Positions 1 to 9,495 are shown, numbered from the stretch's first letter. The stretch is DNA of 64,000 bases from Pseudomonas putida (GCF_003228315.1 NZ_CP029693.1:2232001-2296000), one strand, 5' to 3'. A program made the numbers and translations. Notes: a model not told the origin generated them from the sequence alone.

Positions 1-544
1 GTATGTCGACGGCGCCTTGAAGTACAGCCGCCTGGACAATGAAATCAACATCACCAGCAACCTCGGCCGCAAGGTCAAGGCCCATTACAAGAACCACGCG
101 GTCAGCGCCGACGTGCAAGTGGGCAAGCACATCGACCTGGGCCAGGGCTGGTTCGTCGAGCCGCAAGCCGGGGTTCAAGTGGCACGCATCGGCAAGGGCA
201 GCTACACCGCCAGCAACGGCCTGGGTGTCGAACAGGAGGCCATGACGTCGGTACAAAGCCGCGTCGGCGGCATGTTCGGGCGGGATCTGCAGCTGGATAA
301 CGGGGTGAAGGTCAAGCCCTACGCCAAGGCCACCTGGATCACCGAGCATGCCGGTGACAGCCGGGTGAAGGTCAGCGGTGCGAAACTCGACAGCCGCTTG
401 CCGGGATCACGGGCTGAAATCGGTGGCGGGGTGATGCTAGCCACGGCCGAGAAGCACAACGTTTACGTTGAAGGCAGCTACACCAAGGGCAGTGATATCG
501 AACAGCCTTGGGCGGTGACTGTGGGTTATCGCTACAACTGGTAA
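1..544 (+). CDS. Autotransporter, C-terminal beta-barrel fragment (5' truncated)
   Basis: The reading frame is open from the left edge (first full codon at base 2) to a stop at 542-544, so only about the last 180 residues are visible. They look like the C-terminal half of an autotransporter beta-barrel of the pertactin/AIDA type: alternating strands, a glycine-rich segment near GRDLQLDNGVKVKPYAKATW, and a final aromatic residue in GYRYNW, the usual signal for insertion by the BAM complex. Such barrels sit in the outer membrane and export an N-terminal passenger. The passenger is outside the window, so its function cannot be told. A REP pair lies just after the stop, facing the convergent DUF4174 gene. 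Confidence 0.85.
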   Translation, partial: YVDGALKYSRLDNEINITSNLGRKVKAHYKNHAVSADVQVGKHIDLGQGWFVEPQAGVQVARIGKGSYTASNGLGVEQEAMTSVQSRVGGMFGRDLQLDNGVKVKPYAKATWITEHAGDSRVKVSGAKLDSRLPGSRAEIGGGVMLATAEKHNVYVEGSYTKGSDIEQPWAVTVGYRYNW

Positions 545-566
545 TCGAAGACGGGTGCAAAACAAA

Positions 567-657
567 TGTAGGAGCGAGCCTGCTCGCGATGGCGGTGTAA
601 CAGGCGAAACAATCGTCGGCTATCAGAACCTCATCGCGAGCAGGCTCGCTCCTACAG
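567..657. repeat. REP doublet, type A, short linker
   Basis: Two inverted copies of the GGAGCGAGCCTGCTCGCG palindrome flank a linker of about 40 bp. The element lies between the convergent autotransporter and DUF4174 genes and could act as a bidirectional transcription stop. Confidence 0.9.
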
Positions 658-674
658 GGTGAGTCACTGGCTGA

Positions 675-1244
675 TCAATCATCCGGCTGCTCAGGCGGTT
701 TGGCAGGCTTGGCCGGTTTCGCCGGCTTGGCATTCTTGCCGCCCTTGGCCGCAGGCGCCGCGACTTCGGCAGCCACCGGTGGCGGCGTGGGTGCAACCAT
801 TTCCTTCTCTGCCGCCGGCAAGGCATCGATGGTGGCGAAGATTTTCTTCAGGTCCACCGTCTTCGATTCTTCCCCGGAGCTTTCGAGTTTCTTCTCGCCG
901 TCCTTGCCAATCAGAATCACTTTCGGCAATGCCCCGGCCCCCATTTTCAACGAGCGGATCAAGGCCATGGTGTCCTGTTGCCCCAGATCCTTGCCGTCGA
1001 GCTGCCCCGACATGTTCAGCACGCTGTAGACCTTGATGTTGCGATCCACCACACCCTGTTTGTTGGCCGGATCTTCCAGCGCCTTTTTCAGGCTCACCCA
1101 GACCGGATCCACGGTGCTTGAGGCGATGACAACCAAGGGGCGGTACAGGCCTTTATTGACGTCCAACGGTGAATCGCCATCGTTGGCGAACAGCGGGCCA
1201 GCGAAAGCCAGCAGAGTAGCCAGGGTCAGTGACCTGATGAGCAT
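675..1244 (-). CDS. DUF4174-like secreted protein
   Basis: 189 residues. The start is the ATG at 1244, placed 6 nt after a good AAGGAG; an in-frame ATG two codons upstream overlaps that site and is less likely. The N-terminus MLIRSLTLATLLAFAGPLFA is a typical Sec signal peptide, so the protein is probably periplasmic. The central part (PLVVIASSTVDPVWVSLKKA, then LPKVILIGKDGEKKLES) matches the thioredoxin-like layout of DUF4174 proteins, without a CXXC pair. The last 40 residues are a low-complexity Ala-Pro-Lys tail with repeated KPAKPA. No biochemical function is established for the family. It is transcribed alone, with a 263-bp gap back to the next minus-strand gene. Confidence 0.8.
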   Translation of the reverse strand: MLIRSLTLATLLAFAGPLFANDGDSPLDVNKGLYRPLVVIASSTVDPVWVSLKKALEDPANKQGVVDRNIKVYSVLNMSGQLDGKDLGQQDTMALIRSLKMGAGALPKVILIGKDGEKKLESSGEESKTVDLKKIFATIDALPAAEKEMVAPTPPPVAAEVAAPAAKGGKNAKPAKPAKPAKPPEQPDD

Positions 1245-1507
1245 GCGCATCTCCTTTTGATATCCACGCTCTAATGATTGCGCATTGCGGCGTTCGTTCC
1301 GGGTGACGCTTCGCAATTGTTTCCAGTCTTGTCCCAAGCTTAGGTCAGGGCGGTTATTGCGCAACAGGCAGGCGCCATCCCGACCGTTGAAAAGGTCCAT
1401 GGGAAGTCTGTGGTGAGGCGAGAGGATAGAGGGTGAATCGCGATGATCCGGACGGCCATCGGCTGCAAATATTCACCCGCGAATGAAGCGAGAGTTTGAA
1501 GCTGAAA

Positions 1508-2293
1508 TCAGAACGCCAGCTTGTACCCGATCAATACCAGCATGGTCGCCAGGCAAGGACGCAACAGTTCATCGGAGATACGCCCGGTCAAGTGGCTGCC
1601 CAGGTAAATCCCCGGCAACGAACCCACCAGCAGGTAACCCAGTACATGCCAGTCCATGTTGCCCATGCTCGCGTGGCCGAGGCCGGCGACCAGGGTCAGG
1701 GGCACGGCGTGGGCGATTTCCGTGCCCACCAGGCGGCGGGTCGGCAGCAGCGGATAGAGAATGAACAAGGCCACGGTGCCCAAGGCACCGGCACCGATGG
1801 AGGTCAGGGCGACCATGGTGCCGAGCACCAGGCCGGTGATCACGGTCAGGGCATTGAGGCGCGAACCGCTGGGGTTGTAGTTGCCGCCGGCGCGCTTGTG
1901 GGCGAAGTCGAGCAGGCGTTTCTTGAACAGGATTGCCAGCGCCGTGGCAAACAGGACGAAGCCCAGGGCCTGCTTGATGATCGCGTTCATCGCATCCGGC
2001 GCTTCGTGCAGGGTGCTGAGGAACCACAGGGTCAAGGCCACTGCCGGCACGCTGCCCAGGGTCAGCCAACCGGTGATTTTCCAGTCGATGTTGTTGTTCT
2101 TCTTGTGAACCAGCACACCGCTGGACTTGGTGATGGCGGCGTACAGCAGATCGGTGCCGACCGCCGTTGCCGGGTTGATGCCGAATGCCAGGAGGATCGG
2201 GGTCATCAACGACCCGCCACCCACGCCGGTCATGCCGACGATAAAGCCGACAACCAGGCCGGCCACGATCAACCCGATGTTCACTAAATCCAT
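1508..2293 (-). CDS. TauE/SafE family sulfite or anion exporter
   Basis: 261 residues from the ATG at 2293 (MDLVNIGLIVAGLVVGF); an upstream extension in the same frame reads poorly and is not used. The protein is almost wholly hydrophobic, with about eight predicted membrane segments, and has the glycine-rich family repeat: GMTGVGGGSLMTP in the first half and a related ALTSIGAGALGTV in the second. Relatives move sulfite, sulfoacetate, taurine-derived anions or other organic anions across the inner membrane. No sulfur-metabolism gene is next to it, so the substrate is unknown. No strong ribosome site is seen (weak GTGGA). Confidence 0.85.
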   Translation of the reverse strand: MDLVNIGLIVAGLVVGFIVGMTGVGGGSLMTPILLAFGINPATAVGTDLLYAAITKSSGVLVHKKNNNIDWKITGWLTLGSVPAVALTLWFLSTLHEAPDAMNAIIKQALGFVLFATALAILFKKRLLDFAHKRAGGNYNPSGSRLNALTVITGLVLGTMVALTSIGAGALGTVALFILYPLLPTRRLVGTEIAHAVPLTLVAGLGHASMGNMDWHVLGYLLVGSLPGIYLGSHLTGRISDELLRPCLATMLVLIGYKLAF

Positions 2294-2404
2294 TGATACG
2301 TCCACAAAGATCGCAGGGGAAATCCGGACGGCAGCATAACGGCAATTCTTATAACCAGCTATATCGATACGATCTATCTTTATGCCAATAACACTGAGCA
2401 CCCT

Positions 2405-2496
2405 TGTAGGAGCGAGCCTGCTCGCGATGGCGGCGGGTCAGGTCAGCAAATCAAGCGCCTGACACGACGCCATCGCGAGCAGGCTCGCTCCTACAG
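2405..2496. repeat. REP doublet, type A, short linker
   Basis: Inverted GGAGCGAGCCTGCTCGCG pair in the gap between two minus-strand genes (TauE-like permease and lipoprotein). Confidence 0.9.
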
Positions 2497-2512
2497 GGGA
2501 TTTGCGGTGTGT

Positions 2513-3250
2513 TCACTGCACGGGAAGGAAGTTGAGGAACAACAGGCTCTGCGCATAATTCAGGCCGATGCGCCGGTAACGCTCGTCGAGCATCTGGGTC
2601 AGCAGGTCAAGTCGCGCGACGATCTTGCCGAACTCCACGGCGAAGCTCAGGTTGCTGCCCTCCTCCGAGATTTCATTGGAGAACAACATGGGCTGGCCAT
2701 CCTTGTTCTGGCGCTGGCTGAGGATCCAGGTGGCGATTTCGATATTGCGCGCGGCGTTGCTGACGAAGGTCGGGTTGATCGCGTCCGTCATGTAGAACTC
2801 CAGCCGGTTGCCGTGGGCGGTGACCAGCATGCTGCCGATGGCATAGATGAACGCCCCGACCCGGTCACCTAGGAACTCCGGGCTCATGGCGAAGCGCAAC
2901 GCCGCCAGGTCTTTCTTGCCACCCAGGGCCGGTAACGGTTGCTGCTGTTCGATCGCCATGCGTACCTGCTTGCCGGCGGTGCGGGCATCGAGGAAACCGG
3001 ATTTTTTCAGCTCCTCGGGATTGCGCAGGTAGAGCTTGTTCATCAGCAGGTAAAGGCTGTCGAGGTTGTCGCGCATGGTCAGGGTGGCCATGCGATCGAC
3101 ACTGGTCTGCAGAAATTCCCGGGGGTTTCCTTCGCGAATCTGGCTGAACAGATCGTTGCCCGGCTGGTGGCTGCAACCACTGGCGCAGAGCAGCAACAGC
3201 CCGGCCAGCAGGCGAACTCGGGTAAAAACAGAGGGCAACACTCGAACCAT
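2513..3250 (-). CDS. Putative lipoprotein of unknown function
   Basis: 245 residues from the ATG at 3250. The N-terminus is basic then hydrophobic (LLAGLLLLCASGC), with a lipobox-like ASGC; Cys26 is the likely lipidated residue, so the mature protein should be membrane anchored. The rest is mostly helical with no recognised catalytic motif. It contains a segment of aliphatic and charged residues (RDNLDSLYLLMNKLYLRNPE) and ends in a hydrophobic SLLFLNFLPVQ. It resembles uncharacterised Pseudomonas lipoproteins. The 173-bp gap to the divergent aldo/keto reductase must hold both promoters. The stop lies 16 bases from a REP pair. Confidence 0.7.
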   Translation of the reverse strand: MVRVLPSVFTRVRLLAGLLLLCASGCSHQPGNDLFSQIREGNPREFLQTSVDRMATLTMRDNLDSLYLLMNKLYLRNPEELKKSGFLDARTAGKQVRMAIEQQQPLPALGGKKDLAALRFAMSPEFLGDRVGAFIYAIGSMLVTAHGNRLEFYMTDAINPTFVSNAARNIEIATWILSQRQNKDGQPMLFSNEISEEGSNLSFAVEFGKIVARLDLLTQMLDERYRRIGLNYAQSLLFLNFLPVQ

Positions 3251-3423
3251 AAGGGATTGGGCTGGCACATTCCTGTGCGGCGGGATTCGCCGCAACGGCT
3301 ATGGATAGAGCCGGTCAATTGGAAAAAGTGCGGTTTGGGCAGGGATCAATCGATCACCGGCTGGAACGGAACCCAACCGACTATCCTGTTGCCAACCGCC
3401 ATAACGATCAGAAGGAGTCATAC

Positions 3424-4245
3424 ATGCGCATCGAACAACTGGCCGGCCTCCAGGTACCGGTCATCGGCCAGGGCACCTGGCAAATGGGCGAGGACCGAGC
3501 GCGCCACCAGGAAGAAGTCGCCGCCCTGCGCCTGGGCATCGAACTGGGCATGACCCTGATCGACACCGCCGAGATGTACGCCGAAGGCGGCGCCGAGCAC
3601 GTGGTGGCTGATGCCATCGACGGCCAGCGCGACAAGGTGTTCCTGGTCAGCAAGGTCTACCCGCACAACGCCAGCCGCCAAGGCATTCCCCAAGCCTGCG
3701 AACGCAGCCTGCGGCGGCTCAATACCGACTACATTGATCTATACCTGCTGCACTGGCGCGGGCAGTACCCGCTGGAAGAAACCGTCGAAGCGTTCGAGCG
3801 CCTGCGAGACGCGGGCAAGATTGGCCGCTGGGGCGTGTCGAATTTCGATGTCGATGATATGCAGGAGCTGGGCGATCCGGATTGCGCCACCAATCAGGTG
3901 CTCTACAACCTGGAGTCGCGGGGGATAGAATTTGATCTGCTGCCCTGGTGTCAGCAGCGTGCAATGCCCGTCATGGCCTACTGCCCGATTGGCCAGGGCG
4001 GACAGATGCTCGGCAACACCACACTCAGGCAAGTGGCCGAGCGACAGGGCGCGACATCCGCTCAGGTCGCACTGGCCTGGCTGCTGCGACAAAAGGGCGT
4101 GATCGCCATCCCCAAGGCAACCACCCCCGAGCACGTGCGACTCAACGCCCAGGCGGCCGTGCTGCAACTTGACGCCGGGGATCTGGAGGCGCTGGACCAG
4201 GCGTTTCACGCGCCCAAACGCAAGCAGCGGTTGGCCATGGTCTGA
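3424..4245 (+). CDS. Aldo/keto reductase
   Basis: 273 residues. The start is the ATG at 3424, 7 nt after GAAGGAG; the frame is open further upstream but without a better start. The (beta/alpha)8 aldo/keto reductase signature is clear: Asp and Tyr of the catalytic tetrad in LIDTAEMYAEG, Lys in FLVSKVYPHN and His in YLLHWRG. NADPH-binding residues are expected near IPKATTPEHV at the C-terminus. These enzymes reduce carbonyls in the cytoplasm with NADPH. The substrate cannot be told from sequence; close relatives include 2,5-diketo-D-gluconate-reductase-like enzymes. It is followed 39 bp later by the DUF1810 gene. Confidence 0.9.
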   Translation: MRIEQLAGLQVPVIGQGTWQMGEDRARHQEEVAALRLGIELGMTLIDTAEMYAEGGAEHVVADAIDGQRDKVFLVSKVYPHNASRQGIPQACERSLRRLNTDYIDLYLLHWRGQYPLEETVEAFERLRDAGKIGRWGVSNFDVDDMQELGDPDCATNQVLYNLESRGIEFDLLPWCQQRAMPVMAYCPIGQGGQMLGNTTLRQVAERQGATSAQVALAWLLRQKGVIAIPKATTPEHVRLNAQAAVLQLDAGDLEALDQAFHAPKRKQRLAMV

Positions 4246-4284
4246 GCCAGCGCCTTGAAAGCATGAGTGTCAGAGGGCTTCGTC

Positions 4285-4755
4285 ATGAGAAGCACCGATC
4301 AGCAAGATGCCTTTAACCTGCAGCGCTTCATTCTGGCGCAGGACCCGGTGTTCGACCGGGTCCAGGCCGAACTGGACGCCGGCCACAAGCGCAGTCACTG
4401 GATGTGGTTCGTCTTCCCGCAGTTCGCCGGGCTGGGTGACAGTGACATGTCCAAACGCTACGCGATCCGTTCCCGGGAAGAAGCGCTGGCCTACCTTGAA
4501 CATCCCCTGCTGGGTGCCCGGTTGCGCATCTGCACCCAGGAAGTGCTGAACATCCAGCAGCGCTCCGTGGCGGCGATCTTCGGCCATCCGGATGACCTGA
4601 AGTTTCACTCGTCGATGACCCTGTTCTCCCAGGTCGCGCCTGAAGACAGCCTGTTTCATCAAGCCCTGAACCAGTACTTCCACGGCATCCTGGATGACTG
4701 GACCCTGTCGCTGCTGGACTCAAAACAGGCCCAGTTGCCCCCCAATCAGGGTTGA
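4285..4755 (+). CDS. DUF1810 family protein
   Basis: 156 residues from the ATG at 4285; a GTG at 4267 would add six residues but lacks a good ribosome site. The family signature is visible: [16 protein letters not shown], then [14 protein letters not shown], then SKRYAIRS, and the C-terminal [13 protein letters not shown]1810 proteins are small soluble proteins, sometimes labelled calpastatin-like, with no proven function in bacteria. The last 36 bases overlap the 3' end of the convergent polB gene, the only convergent junction in this window without a hairpin repeat. Confidence 0.85.
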   Translation: MRSTDQQDAFNLQRFILAQDPVFDRVQAELDAGHKRSHWMWFVFPQFAGLGDSDMSKRYAIRSREEALAYLEHPLLGARLRICTQEVLNIQQRSVAAIFGHPDDLKFHSSMTLFSQVAPEDSLFHQALNQYFHGILDDWTLSLLDSKQAQLPPNQG

Positions 4756-7083
4756 GAAGTCATCGTCGACAAACGGCAGGATCGCATCCGCCACCGGTTG
4801 CAGCTGTTTGCTGATGTAGTGGTCGTAGTCGATGGGCGCGCTGCGGATCTCCAGCGGCTCGGGGCCGGCGACGGTGATCACGTAGCTGATCCAGCCGCCG
4901 TTCTGGTATTGCCGGGGCCGGCCTTGCAGGTCGTTGTAATCGTCGGCGATCCGCGCCGCGCGCACGTGGGGCGGGACGTTGCGCTGGTAATCGTCGAGGG
5001 TGCGGCGCAGGCGCTTGCGGTAGATCAGGCGGTCGTCGAATTCCCCCGCCAGGGTCTGGCGCACGTAGTCGCGCACATAGTCCTGATACGGCTTTCGATG
5101 AAAGATCAGCGAATACAGCTCCTGCTGGAACTGCCGGGCCAGAAGCGACCAGTCGGTACGCACGGTTTCCAGGCCCTTGTAGACCATCTCGTCGCTGCCG
5201 TCGGCACGGGTGACCAGCCCGGCATAACGCTTTTTGCTGCCCTCCTCCGCGCCGCGAATGGTCGGCATCAGAAAGCGCTTGTAGTGGGTTTCGTACTGCA
5301 ACTCCAGCGCGCTTTCCAGACCGTATTGCTGGCGCACATGTTCGCGCCACCACTGATTGACATGGTCCACCAGTGCCTGGCCGATCTGTGCGGCTTCCTG
5401 CTGGCCGTGGGCGCGACGCAGCCAGACGAAGGTCGAGTCGGTGTCGCCGTAGATCACCGTATGCCCCTGTTCCTCGATCAACTGGCGGGTGCGCAGCATG
5501 ATCTCGTGGCCGCGCAGGGTGATGGACGACGCCAGGCGCGTATCGAAGAAGCGGCAACCGCTGGAACCCAGCACGCCGTAGAAGGCATTCATGATGATTT
5601 TCAATGCCTGGGACAGCGGCGCGTTGTGCTCGCGTTTGGCGACTTCCCTGCCCTCGGCGACCCGGGCGACGATGGCCGGCAGGCAATGCCGGGTGCGGGA
5701 GAACCGCGCGCCGCGAAAGCCCGGCACCGAGTCGGCGTCGTCAGGGTGCTTGAGCCCTTCGATCAGGCCCACCGGGTCGATGAGGAAGGTGCGGATGATC
5801 GACGGGTAGAGGCTCTTGTAGTCGAACACCAGCACCGATTCGTACAGGCCCGGTTGCGAATCCATGACAAAGCCACCGGGGCTGGCCTGCGGTGGTTTGC
5901 CGCCCAGGTTGGGGGCGACGAAACCCTGGCGATGCATCAAGGGCATGTAAAGGTGGGTGAACGCCGCCACCGAGCCGCCCATGCGGTCCACCGGCAAACC
6001 GGTGACGCTGGCGCGCTCCAGCAGGAATTTCAGCAGTTCGGTCTTGGCGAAGATCCGCGTGACCAGTTCGCAGTCCTTGAGGTTGTATTTGGCCAGCGCC
6101 GGTTTGTCCTCGGCGAACATGCGGTTGATTTCGTCCATGCGCTGGTACGGGTTGTCGATGGACTTGCCCTCCCCCAGCAAGGTTTGCGCAACGTTTTCCA
6201 GGCTGAACGAAGGGAAACTCCAGGTGGCCGAACGCAGGGCTTCGATGCCGTCGATGATCAGCCGGCCGGCGGCGCTGGCAAAGTAGTGGTTACCGTTGCC
6301 GTGTTCACGCCACTGCATTTCCTCGCCTTCGCGCCCGAGTTTCAGCGGCACGGCCAGGCGCCGGCCGTGTTCGTGCAGCACCCGCAGGTCGAACTGCACG
6401 AGGTTCCAGCCGATGATGGCGTCGGGGTCATGCCGGGCAAACCAGTCGTTGAGTTTTTTCAGCAGTACAGTGCGCGACTCGCAGTACTCGAGCTGGAAAT
6501 CTACCGCGCTGTCGTCGCCATTGGCCGGGCCGAGCATGTACACCTGACGCTCGCCGCAGCCCTCCAGGGCGATGGAGTACAGATCGCCTTGGGCGGTGGT
6601 TTCGATGTCCAGGGAGACCAGCCTGAGGTTCGGCCGGTAGTCGGGGTCGGGTTTCATCTGTGCGTCGAGCAACAGGCCCTCCGTCCCCGGCGTACCGCCA
6701 AAGCGTACCGGTGCGGTGATGAAACGCTCCATCAGGTAGCGTTCCGGCGGGCGCACGTCGGCTTCGTACACCTCGACGCCAGCCCGGCGCAGGGTGGTTT
6801 CCAGGCGCATCAACTGGCCATGCTGCCGGCAATACAGGCCGAGTACCGGGCGATGCTCGAAATCCTGCAGGGCCAGGGGCTTGAGTTCGACGTGCTTTTC
6901 GTCCCGCAACAAAACCTCGGCCTGCTCGCGCTGGCTGGCCGGGATGAACGCCACAGACGGCTGATGAGGCAGGCGCAGGCGTCGGGGGCCGCTGTCGGTC
7001 GCCAGCCAGAACTCGACTTCCGTCCCCGCCGGGGTATCGCGCCAATGCCGGGTCAGGACAAAGCCCTGGGGTAAATCCACCAC
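4720..7083 (-). CDS. polB: DNA polymerase II (family B)
   Basis: 787 residues from the GTG at 7083, which has TGAGG 6 nt upstream; a TTG at 7095 is the outer limit. The N-terminal domain is followed by the 3'-5' exonuclease with its first motif [10 protein letters not shown] near residue 160. The polymerase domain carries motif A as [10 protein letters not shown] and motif C as YGDTDS, with the metal-binding aspartates. The last five residues QLGLF are a sliding-clamp binding motif like that of E. coli Pol II. The enzyme takes part in DNA repair, replication restart and translesion synthesis. In E. coli it is in the SOS regulon; I did not find a convincing LexA box in the upstream gap. It stands alone and overlaps the convergent DUF1810 gene. 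Confidence 0.97.
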   Translation of the reverse strand: MVDLPQGFVLTRHWRDTPAGTEVEFWLATDSGPRRLRLPHQPSVAFIPASQREQAEVLLRDEKHVELKPLALQDFEHRPVLGLYCRQHGQLMRLETTLRRAGVEVYEADVRPPERYLMERFITAPVRFGGTPGTEGLLLDAQMKPDPDYRPNLRLVSLDIETTAQGDLYSIALEGCGERQVYMLGPANGDDSAVDFQLEYCESRTVLLKKLNDWFARHDPDAIIGWNLVQFDLRVLHEHGRRLAVPLKLGREGEEMQWREHGNGNHYFASAAGRLIIDGIEALRSATWSFPSFSLENVAQTLLGEGKSIDNPYQRMDEINRMFAEDKPALAKYNLKDCELVTRIFAKTELLKFLLERASVTGLPVDRMGGSVAAFTHLYMPLMHRQGFVAPNLGGKPPQASPGGFVMDSQPGLYESVLVFDYKSLYPSIIRTFLIDPVGLIEGLKHPDDADSVPGFRGARFSRTRHCLPAIVARVAEGREVAKREHNAPLSQALKIIMNAFYGVLGSSGCRFFDTRLASSITLRGHEIMLRTRQLIEEQGHTVIYGDTDSTFVWLRRAHGQQEAAQIGQALVDHVNQWWREHVRQQYGLESALELQYETHYKRFLMPTIRGAEEGSKKRYAGLVTRADGSDEMVYKGLETVRTDWSLLARQFQQELYSLIFHRKPYQDYVRDYVRQTLAGEFDDRLIYRKRLRRTLDDYQRNVPPHVRAARIADDYNDLQGRPRQYQNGGWISYVITVAGPEPLEIRSAPIDYDHYISKQLQPVADAILPFVDDDFSTLIGGQLGLF

Positions 7084-7148
7084 TGCGAACCTCAACAGTT
7101 ATTCAAGATGTTGATTCTACGCGTTGAACGAGCAGTGGATGCGATCTC

Positions 7149-7239
7149 TGTGGGAGCGAGCCTGCTCGCGATGGGGACTGAACATTCGACATTCGCGTTG
7201 GCTGACCGGACGCCATCGCGAGCAGGCTCGCTCCTACAG
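7149..7239. repeat. REP doublet, type A, short linker
   Basis: Inverted REP pair in the 300-bp divergent gap between polB and the CBS-domain gene. The rest of the gap shows no gene. Confidence 0.9.
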
Positions 7240-7383
7240 GTCCGAGGTGTACCAAAAATCGCTCACCGAATAAAAAACCGCCCAATGACGTTTTTTGTGC
7301 GTTATCTGCCGCTTTCGCCCTTGCCCTGAACGCCCGGGTCTACGATTCTTCAGGAACAACGACAAACCTCCCGGGAAACCGCC

Positions 7384-7824
7384 ATGAAAACCGTCGCGCA
7401 GCTGCTCAAGTTGAAAGATCAGAAGAACCAGACCGTGCACCTGATCGATCCTGATCACATGGTGCTCGAAGCGCTGATGAAGATGGCCGAGAAGAACGTC
7501 GGCGCCTTGCTGGTGGTGAAAGATGATGAAGTGCTGGGGATCATCAGTGAACGGGACTACGCGCGCAAACTGGTGCTGCACGGGCGCTCGTCGGTGGGCA
7601 CGCCGGTGCGCGACATCATGGTCTCGCCGGTGATCACCGTGGACACCCACCAGACGGTCGATACCTGCCTTGGCATCATGTCCGAAAGGCGCCTGCGTCA
7701 CCTGCCGGTGGTGGAGAACGGCAAATTGATCGGCCTGCTGTCCATCGGCGACCTGGTCAAGGAAGCCCTCGCCGAACAGGCCGCGCTGATCAATCAGTTG
7801 GAGCAGTACATTCGCGGGGAATGA
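7384..7824 (+). CDS. Tandem CBS-domain protein
   Basis: 146 residues, start ATG at 7384. It consists of almost nothing but two CBS motifs: the first around residues 10-75 (ALMKMAEKNVGALLVV, then LGIISERDYARKLVL), the second around 80-140 (VRDIMVSPVITV, then RRLRHLPVVENGKLIGLLSI). Paired CBS motifs form a Bateman module that binds adenosine nucleotides. Stand-alone versions in Pseudomonas are cytoplasmic and of unproven role, probably sensing energy state or acting as a stress protein. No partner enzyme is adjacent. The gene ends just before a long-linker REP doublet facing the convergent GST gene. Confidence 0.92.
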   Translation: MKTVAQLLKLKDQKNQTVHLIDPDHMVLEALMKMAEKNVGALLVVKDDEVLGIISERDYARKLVLHGRSSVGTPVRDIMVSPVITVDTHQTVDTCLGIMSERRLRHLPVVENGKLIGLLSIGDLVKEALAEQAALINQLEQYIRGE

Positions 7825-7835
7825 CTTGAACCCTC

Positions 7836-7936
7836 TGTAGGAGCGAGCCTGCTCGCGATGGACGCAAGAACGCCGCGGGGAATCAGGATGCCCGCGTTAT
7901 CGTTGACTTCCATCGCGAGCAGGCTCGCTCCTACAG
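7836..7936. repeat. REP doublet, type A, 101-bp long-linker class
   Basis: Inverted REP pair with the conserved long linker (contains GCCCGCGTTATCGTTGAC). It sits between convergent CBS and GST genes. Confidence 0.92.
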
Positions 7937-7942
7937 GGACCA

Positions 7943-8566
7943 TCAAGCAGGCCAATGCCGCTCAAACACCGGCGCCAGTGTCGGATGGCGGTCGATGCGT
8001 TCCAGCCAGGCGGAAAACCCCGGCCGGGTGCGACGCAAATGCTCCCGGCTCCCCGCCCACCGCGAGATCACCGCCGCCAGGATGTCCAGTGCGCCGGGGG
8101 TGTCGTCATCCAGATACAGCTCCGCCGAAAACTCATCGGCAAAGACCTCCCAGCTCCGATGCAAGCGCGTGCGCCCGCCAGCGATCAGGTTTTGCCGCGA
8201 GGCTTCATCGGCGTTCGCCAGCCAGCGTTCCGGATAGTCGATGACGCCGATGGCGGCATAGGCATTGGTCACGATGTAGATCATGCCGCGTATGGCCTGG
8301 TCGCGGTCCACCGGGTTGTCCGGCAACAGTCTCGAGGCGGGAAACGCCAGCCCCAGGTGAATCAGGATCGCCGCGCTCTCGGTCAGGATGCTGCCGTCCG
8401 GCAGGCGCAGGGTCGGGATCTGCTTGAGCGGGTTGAGCTGGCTCAGTTCCAGGGCGGCTTCGGCAGAGGACTCGACATCGATGAAGCGAAAGGCAACCTT
8501 GCACAGCACCAGCGCCGCCTCGATCGCCGCGGCGCCGGAGTTTTGATAACCGTAGAGCTGATACAT
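7943..8566 (-). CDS. Glutathione S-transferase family protein
   Basis: 207 residues from the ATG at 8566, which has AAGGAGAGG just upstream. The N-terminal thioredoxin fold (MYQLYGYQNSGAAAIEAAL) contains the glutathione-binding LNPLKQIPTLRLPDGSILTE with the cis-proline and the Glu-Ser pair, here ESAAILIHL. The C-terminal all-helical domain is normal (GALDILAAVISRW). These are cytoplasmic dimers that conjugate or reduce small electrophiles with glutathione; the substrate is unknown. The gene is monocistronic, with REP doublets at both flanks. Confidence 0.88.
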   Translation of the reverse strand: MYQLYGYQNSGAAAIEAALVLCKVAFRFIDVESSAEAALELSQLNPLKQIPTLRLPDGSILTESAAILIHLGLAFPASRLLPDNPVDRDQAIRGMIYIVTNAYAAIGVIDYPERWLANADEASRQNLIAGGRTRLHRSWEVFADEFSAELYLDDDTPGALDILAAVISRWAGSREHLRRTRPGFSAWLERIDRHPTLAPVFERHWPA

Positions 8567-8938
8567 ACACCTCTCCTTGCGATGGCTCGCGCCAGCTATC
8601 CAGTGTAGAAGCCGCCGCCGATAACGCCGTGGCCGCCCGACGACTGCATCATCAGGCAGACCGTGGGAATTTGTGTTTTCAACCAATCCCCTGTAGGAGC
8701 GAGCCTGCTCGCGATGGACTCAAGGACGCCGCGTTTATCCAGATATCCCGCGTTATCGTTGACGACCATCGCGAGCAGGCTCGCTCCTACAGGGGGGCAT
8801 CATCACAGTCACGAGCGGTAGTCCGCTGGCCCTATCAATGCCGTCGATGTTCGCAATCACCTCAATCAAGTTCTGTTAAATACCCTGCGGCGTAACAATG
8901 GCTCCACACCAACCAGAACACCCCCGGAGCACACGATC
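8567..8938. other. 372-bp divergent gap, no gene
   Basis: This gap lies between the GST gene and the tandem-repeat protein gene. It holds one long-linker REP doublet (8692-8792) and the two presumed promoters. I see no further open frame or RNA gene; the AT-richer stretch at 8860-8885 is the most likely promoter for the repeat-protein gene. Confidence 0.6.
8692..8792. repeat. REP doublet, type A, 101-bp long-linker class
   Basis: Inverted REP pair with a diverged copy of the long linker (contains CCCGCGTTATCGTTGACGAC). Confidence 0.9.
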
Positions 8939-9346
8939 ATGAAACGCCAAACCATCCTCAGCATCGTTTTCTCGGTTTTCGCAGTGAACGCTTTCGCCGC
9001 CACTTCCGCTCAACCTGTTGTCGCTGAAGGCGGCTCGGATCGTCTGATCGAAAGCCGCGTGGCAGAAGGCGGTTCCGATCGCCTGCAACAGAATCGTGTG
9101 GCCGAAGGTGGCTCGGATCGCCTGCTGGAAAAACGTAACGCAGTCGCTGCCGATGGTTCGGATCGTTTGAAAGGTAATGAAGTTGCCGCTGACGGCTCTG
9201 ATCGCCTGAAAGGCAACGAAGTGGCTGCCGATGGCTCCGACCGCCTGCAAGGCAACACCGTGGCCGCCGATGGCTCCGATCACCTGAAAGGCAACGAAGT
9301 CGCCGCTGATGGCTCTGACCGCCTGCAAGGCAACACCGTCGCCTAA
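8939..9346 (+). CDS. Small secreted protein with eight GSDRL repeats
   Basis: 135 residues from the ATG at 8939, with CCGGAG upstream. Residues 1-20 (ending FAVNAFA) are a signal peptide. The rest is eight tandem repeats of about 13 residues (39 bp), with consensus VAADGSDRLKGNE. The first three read VAEGGSDRL and are more diverged; the last five are nearly identical and read VAADGSDRL or VAADGSDHL. The repeats are hydrophilic, lack cysteine and could be disordered or form a short beta-solenoid. Similar Pseudomonas proteins carry uninformative labels such as phage infection protein; I know of no proven function. A strong terminator follows directly, so the gene is a single transcription unit. 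Confidence 0.85.
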   Translation: MKRQTILSIVFSVFAVNAFAATSAQPVVAEGGSDRLIESRVAEGGSDRLQQNRVAEGGSDRLLEKRNAVAADGSDRLKGNEVAADGSDRLKGNEVAADGSDRLQGNTVAADGSDHLKGNEVAADGSDRLQGNTVA

Positions 9347-9372
9347 GACACTCGCTTCACAGCAACACCCAC

Positions 9373-9405
9373 AGAAAAGCCCGGCCTGATCAGCCGGGCT
9401 TTTCT
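9373..9405 (+). terminator. Rho-independent terminator of the repeat-protein gene
   Basis: AAAAGCCCGGC and GCCGGGCTTTT pair around the loop CTGATCA, giving an 11-bp stem with flanking A and T runs. It should work in both directions. Confidence 0.92.
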
Positions 9406-9495
9406 GTGGGAGCGAGCCTGCTCGCGATGACGGCGTGTCAGGCGCCGTTGATGTTGAATGTGCCGGCCTCATCGCGAGCAGGCTCGCTCCCACAG
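9405..9495. repeat. REP doublet, type A, short linker
   Basis: Inverted REP pair with the TGTGGGAGCG variant ends. It abuts the terminator and separates the repeat-protein gene from the convergent DUF1615 gene. Confidence 0.9.

Noticed and set aside
4798..7074. A 758-codon open frame antisense to polB
   Set aside because: polB is unmistakable by its motifs; the antisense frame is a high-GC shadow with no recognisable domain.
9010..9340. Possible CRISPR array (regular 39-bp repeats)
   Set aside because: The repeats are directly adjacent without unique spacers, stay in frame and encode a signal-peptide protein.
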